The notes under the pieces are model-generated. The model was not told the DNA's origin. It ran no database searches and saw only the letters and a program-made list of their open reading frames with translations. Shown piece after piece: positions 5,694 through 7,872 of a stretch of DNA of 7,872 bases (position 1 is the stretch's first letter; each line of letters begins with the position of its first letter). The stretch comes from an uncultured Synergistales bacterium. Its GTDB lineage: Bacteria > Synergistota > Synergistia > Synergistales > Aminobacteriaceae. The stretch spans positions 1 to 7,872 of the forward strand of contig CAJODX010000065.1 of assembly GCA_905233295.1 (NCBI GenBank). Direction: 5' to 3'. Both the position numbers and the translations under genes were made by a program.

Positions 5694-6239
5694 AGCAGTA
5701 TTTATGATTATTCCGTTTTCAACACAAAAGGCGAAGAAGTTTCTCTTCAGAATTTCAAAGGCAAAGTCCTCGTTATTGTCAACACAGCGACAGGCTGCGG
5801 CTTCACACCCCAATATGAACAGCTTGAATCAATGTACGAAAAATATCAAGAAAAAGGTCTTCAGATTATCGACATTCCCTGCAATCAGTTCGGCGCACAG
5901 GCTCCTGGTACAGATGAAGAAATTCATCAGTTCTGTTCACTGCATTTCAATACAGCATACGAGCAGTATAAAAAATCTGATGTCAACGGAGCAAACGAGT
6001 TGAAGCTCTACACGTTCCTCAAAAGTCAGAAAGGCTTCGAGGGCTTTGATGCAGAAAACAAACTCACCGCGCTTCTCAATGACATGCTCGGCAAGGCTGA
6101 CCCCGATTTCGCAAAGAAACCCGACATAAAATGGAATTTCACAAAATTCATCGTTGACAGGAACGGGAACGTTGTGAAACGTTTTGAACCTACTGCGGAC
6201 ATGGCGAAAGTCGAAGATTTTGTTGTTTCGCTGCTCTAA
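5691..6239 (+). CDS. gpx: Glutathione-peroxidase-family enzyme, Cys type, probably thioredoxin-dependent
   Basis: This 182-residue thioredoxin-fold peroxidase reduces hydrogen peroxide and organic hydroperoxides. The fold opens with KGKVLVIVNTATGCGFTPQY; Cys36 is the peroxidatic residue, a Cys codon and not selenocysteine. The remaining catalytic residues are visible: Gln70 in NQFGAQ, and Trp148 and Asn149 in KWNFTKF. Cys82 (HQFCSLHF), 46 residues after Cys36, fits the resolving cysteine of thioredoxin-dependent members, so thioredoxin rather than glutathione is the likely donor. Cys64 lies in the family's PCNQF motif. No signal peptide is seen, so it is cytoplasmic. The start at 5691 is set by family alignment and a GAGG five bases upstream. 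It lies between galU and an aldehyde/alcohol oxidoreductase that starts 27 bases later, suggesting co-transcription and a shared protective role. Confidence 0.93.
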   Translation: MSSIYDYSVFNTKGEEVSLQNFKGKVLVIVNTATGCGFTPQYEQLESMYEKYQEKGLQIIDIPCNQFGAQAPGTDEEIHQFCSLHFNTAYEQYKKSDVNGANELKLYTFLKSQKGFEGFDAENKLTALLNDMLGKADPDFAKKPDIKWNFTKFIVDRNGNVVKRFEPTADMAKVEDFVVSLL

Positions 6240-6266
6240 AAATTTTTATTTTTTGGTGATAAAAAC

Positions 6267-7433
6267 ATGCAAAATTTTTTCTGGCAAAATTCCACTGCAA
6301 TAATTTTCGGCAAAGACACTGTGAAAGACCTCGCGGAACATCTCAAACGGGACGGCGTTAAAGGCGTTCTGCTTGTATATGGCGGCAAGGGAATTTTCAA
6401 GAGCGGAGCTTACACTCAAACAACGGAAATGCTGACGAAGGCGGGCATAAAATTTTCCGAGGTCAATGATGTCAAACCTAATCCGAGAGTTGATAAAGTC
6501 CGTGAAGGCATTGCAAGAGTGAAGGCTGGCGGAATAGATGCGATTCTTCCTGTCGGCGGCGGCAGTGTCTTTGATTCTGCAAAGGCAATCGCGGCAGGTT
6601 CGTGTTATTCCGGCGATGTCTGGGATTTTTTTGAAGGCAAGGCAAAAATAGAAAAGGCTTTACCGATATACGGTGTTTTAACGGCTTCGGCTTCAGCGAG
6701 CGAAGTCAACGGTTTTGCTGTCATCAGCAATCCTGAATGCGAAATAAAAACTTCAATCAACAGTCCTTTTGTTTATCCGAAAGTTTCTGTCATTGATCCA
6801 TCGTTTCAGATTACTCTGCCGCAAAAACAGACGGTATATGGCGGCGTTGACATTATCGCTCACATTCTTGAACGCGTTCTTGACGGTGATGAAGGTTCGG
6901 ACTTAATCGACGAGCAGGGCTACGCTTTAATCCGAACGATGATGCGTGTTATTCCTGAGTTAATCGAAAATCCGAAAAATTATGATGCAAGAGCCGAGTA
7001 TGCTCTCGCCGGAGCAATGGCACACTGCGGATTTTTATCAGTCGGACGCAGGGTCAGAGGAGATTTTTCCTCGCACAGAATGGGACATTCGCTGAGTATG
7101 CTGTACGGCATTGCACACGGAGCTTCACTTTCAATAGTAATGCCTGCGTGGGCGCGTTATCTTTACGAGGAGAATCCTGTGCCGTTCGCGAGACTTGGTG
7201 AAGCCGTTTTTGACATTTACGACGGTACTGACGAAGAAAAGGCTCTTGATGCTATTGAAGCTCTCGAAGATTTCTTTAAAGATATAAAATCGCCTACAAC
7301 GTTGCGTGAAGTCGGAATCAAAGAGGAAGACATCGAAAAAATTGCGGCTAATGCGTCCAGAGGGGAAACTTTCGGAACGTTGCAGACTCTCGAAGCCGAA
7401 GACGTTCTTGAAATTTTCAGGCTGGCGTATTAA
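6267..7433 (+). CDS. Iron-containing alcohol dehydrogenase, butanol dehydrogenase/YqhD group
   Basis: This 388-residue group III, metal-dependent NAD(P)H alcohol dehydrogenase interconverts aldehydes and alcohols in the cytoplasm. It opens with FFWQNSTAIIFGKD, typical of the BDH/YqhD group. The nucleotide-binding part has NPRVDKVREG (72-81) and GGGSVFDSAKAIA (97-109). The metal ligands can all be placed: Asp195 and His199 in GGVDIIAHILE, His270 in SSHRMGHS and His284 in GIAHGAS, with the 14-residue spacing of the last pair as in YqhD. The group commonly reduces short- and medium-chain aldehydes with NADPH; the actual substrate cannot be read from the sequence. A weak GGTGAT site lies six bases before the ATG. 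It follows the peroxidase gene by 27 bases and is closed by the terminator at 7442-7490. An aldehyde scavenger acting after lipid peroxidation is plausible, and a fermentative alcohol dehydrogenase is the alternative. Confidence 0.93.
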   Translation: MQNFFWQNSTAIIFGKDTVKDLAEHLKRDGVKGVLLVYGGKGIFKSGAYTQTTEMLTKAGIKFSEVNDVKPNPRVDKVREGIARVKAGGIDAILPVGGGSVFDSAKAIAAGSCYSGDVWDFFEGKAKIEKALPIYGVLTASASASEVNGFAVISNPECEIKTSINSPFVYPKVSVIDPSFQITLPQKQTVYGGVDIIAHILERVLDGDEGSDLIDEQGYALIRTMMRVIPELIENPKNYDARAEYALAGAMAHCGFLSVGRRVRGDFSSHRMGHSLSMLYGIAHGASLSIVMPAWARYLYEENPVPFARLGEAVFDIYDGTDEEKALDAIEALEDFFKDIKSPTTLREVGIKEEDIEKIAANASRGETFGTLQTLEAEDVLEIFRLAY

Positions 7434-7441
7434 AAAATAAA

Positions 7442-7490
7442 GAAAAAATTCCCTGCCTCAGAAAATTTTTTAAGACAGGGGATTTTTTTT
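7442..7490 (+). terminator. Rho-independent terminator after the alcohol dehydrogenase gene, possibly bidirectional
   Basis: CCCTG (7451-7455) pairs with CAGGG (7476-7480), and CT/AG adds two pairs after one mismatch. The stem is followed by eight T (7483-7490). On the other side six A (7443-7448) give a T-run for minus-strand transcripts, and the A- and T-runs lengthen the stem by pairing. It starts nine bases after the stop of the plus-strand gene and would also stop transcription of the minus-strand gene to its right. Confidence 0.85.
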
Positions 7491-7495
7491 AATGT

Positions 7496-7522
7496 TTAAC
7501 GAAGAATTTTCTTAAAAAGCAT
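7496..7522 (-). other. Eight-codon reading frame behind a perfect ribosome binding site
   Basis: On the minus strand AAGGAG (7533-7528) lies five bases before ATG at 7522. The frame reads MLFKKILR and stops at 7496, five bases before the terminator. The residues look like the start of a membrane or secreted protein (basic and hydrophobic), as if the rest of a gene were lost. A real micro-peptide or a leader is also possible. Upstream GCCTTTA and TAAGGGC (7542-7565) can form a seven-pair hairpin including a G-U pair. Expression is unproven. Confidence 0.3.
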
Positions 7523-7614
7523 ACTTACTCCTTTTTGAATATGCCCTTATGATATTACCTAAAGGCGGTGGATTTTTGTGAGCTTCGTTTTTGAGGTTAG
7601 CATTAGAAATTCTT
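7523..7614. other. Gene-free stretch between the right-edge gene and the eight-codon frame
   Basis: An open frame on the minus strand crosses this stretch (7733 down to 7512), but it runs antisense-shifted to the right-edge gene, has no family motif and no ribosome binding site, so I do not call it. TATGATATTA (7548-7557, plus strand) repeats ten bases found just upstream of galU, without a downstream gene to serve. Nothing else is recognised. Confidence 0.4.
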
Positions 7615-7872
7615 TTAATCATGGTCTTTATAGTTAAGATAATCGCTGCATGCGTATGTTGCACCATCAATAATGACATCATCGGCTTTAACGCGTTTAT
7701 TATCCGCTGTGTTAGCAATAAGTGTTCCGCCACAATCTCCCACTTCGTTGTTCATATCATGCCAAACCTTCCCACTATAACCCCCCGAAGTGCCTATGCT
7801 AAAGCAAGCCGGGGCGTTGCCGCTGTCGATAAACTGCTGCCAAGTTGTACCCGCGGCGACAGTGTAATTCCC
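7615..7872 (-). CDS. C-terminal 85 residues of an unrecognised protein, possibly a surface or prophage module (runs off right edge)
   Basis: The minus-strand frame is open from the right edge to TAA at 7617-7615. It begins GNYTVAAGTTWQQFIDS, passes VWHDMNNEVGDCGGT and ends with ADDVIIDGATYAC and a short polar tail. The pattern of V..GTTW..FI.S near the front and DVI.DG..Y near the end resembles short C-terminal modules I associate with surface-exposed or prophage tail proteins of gut Firmicutes. That is recognition by pattern only and not a family assignment. Three Cys (in PACFS, DCGGT and YACSD) could be bound in pairs if exported. Base composition, especially at 7741-7872, is richer in G+C than the neighbouring genes, which may point to separate origin. 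Downstream is about 90 bases without a gene, then the eight-codon frame and the shared terminator. Confidence 0.7.
   Translation of the reverse strand, partial: GNYTVAAGTTWQQFIDSGNAPACFSIGTSGGYSGKVWHDMNNEVGDCGGTLIANTADNKRVKADDVIIDGATYACSDYLNYKDHD

Noticed and set aside
5796..5801. Selenocysteine in the peroxidase active site
   Set aside because: The codon at the peroxidatic position is TGC (Cys), not TGA. The frame has no internal TGA.
7541..7566. Plus-strand promoter around TATGATATTA
   Set aside because: The nearest -35-like TTGAAT is only 12 bases from the -10 and there is no plus-strand gene downstream.
7512..7733. 73-codon open frame on the minus strand
   Set aside because: It overlaps the right-edge gene in another frame, lacks motifs and a ribosome binding site, and ends inside the eight-codon frame region.

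Overview
The window is a compact piece of a moderately AT-rich bacterial chromosome, with short intergenic gaps, good AGGAG-type ribosome binding sites and poly-A/T-rich spacers. An EpsC-type serine acetyltransferase, a BDH/YqhD-type iron alcohol dehydrogenase and a Cys-type peroxidase together suggest a low-GC anaerobe such as a Firmicute (Clostridia or Negativicutes) or a Synergistota member. Nothing here fixes the taxon.

Left part (1-2619, minus strand). Three co-directional genes form one operon, in transcription order: a circularly permuted ATP-grasp protein (CP_ATPgrasp_2 type), an alpha-E protein, and a transglutaminase-like cysteine protein that runs off the left edge. This trio is a known conserved set predicted to make and remodel peptide-like bonds, but its substrate is largely undefined. 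The ATP-grasp gene is split by a one-base frameshift near 1875. Putting back one C restores a conserved LDP motif and one continuous 436-residue protein. A well-formed promoter (TTGATA-N17-TATTAT) precedes the operon, and a 17-bp palindrome lies in its spacer.

Middle (2760-4518, minus strand). cysK and cysE form a two-gene cysteine synthesis operon, serine -> O-acetylserine -> cysteine. It has its own promoter (TTGCAT-N17-TATAAT). The 259-bp divergent region between cysK and galU holds an 11-bp inverted repeat. One arm overlaps the cysK -35 element and the other lies just upstream of the likely galU -10.

Right part (4778-7490, plus strand). galU (UDP-glucose synthesis), a Cys-type glutathione-peroxidase-family enzyme (probably thioredoxin-dependent), and an iron-dependent alcohol dehydrogenase of the butanol dehydrogenase/YqhD group lie head to tail. 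A hairpin with a T-tract follows at 7442-7490 and can work in both directions. The last two genes could act together in removing peroxides and aldehydes.

Right edge (7491-7872). On the minus strand is the C-terminal 85 residues of an unrecognised protein, richer in G+C than its surroundings and resembling short C-terminal modules of surface or prophage proteins. Between it and the terminator there is no ordinary gene, but a perfect ribosome binding site leads into an eight-codon reading frame that ends just before the terminator.

No tRNA, rRNA, CRISPR array, transposase or recognisable riboswitch was seen. I found no clear new multi-gene system. The points most worth a second look are the frameshifted ATP-grasp operon, the paired inverted repeat in the cysK/galU divergent region, and the orphan start signal near the right edge.
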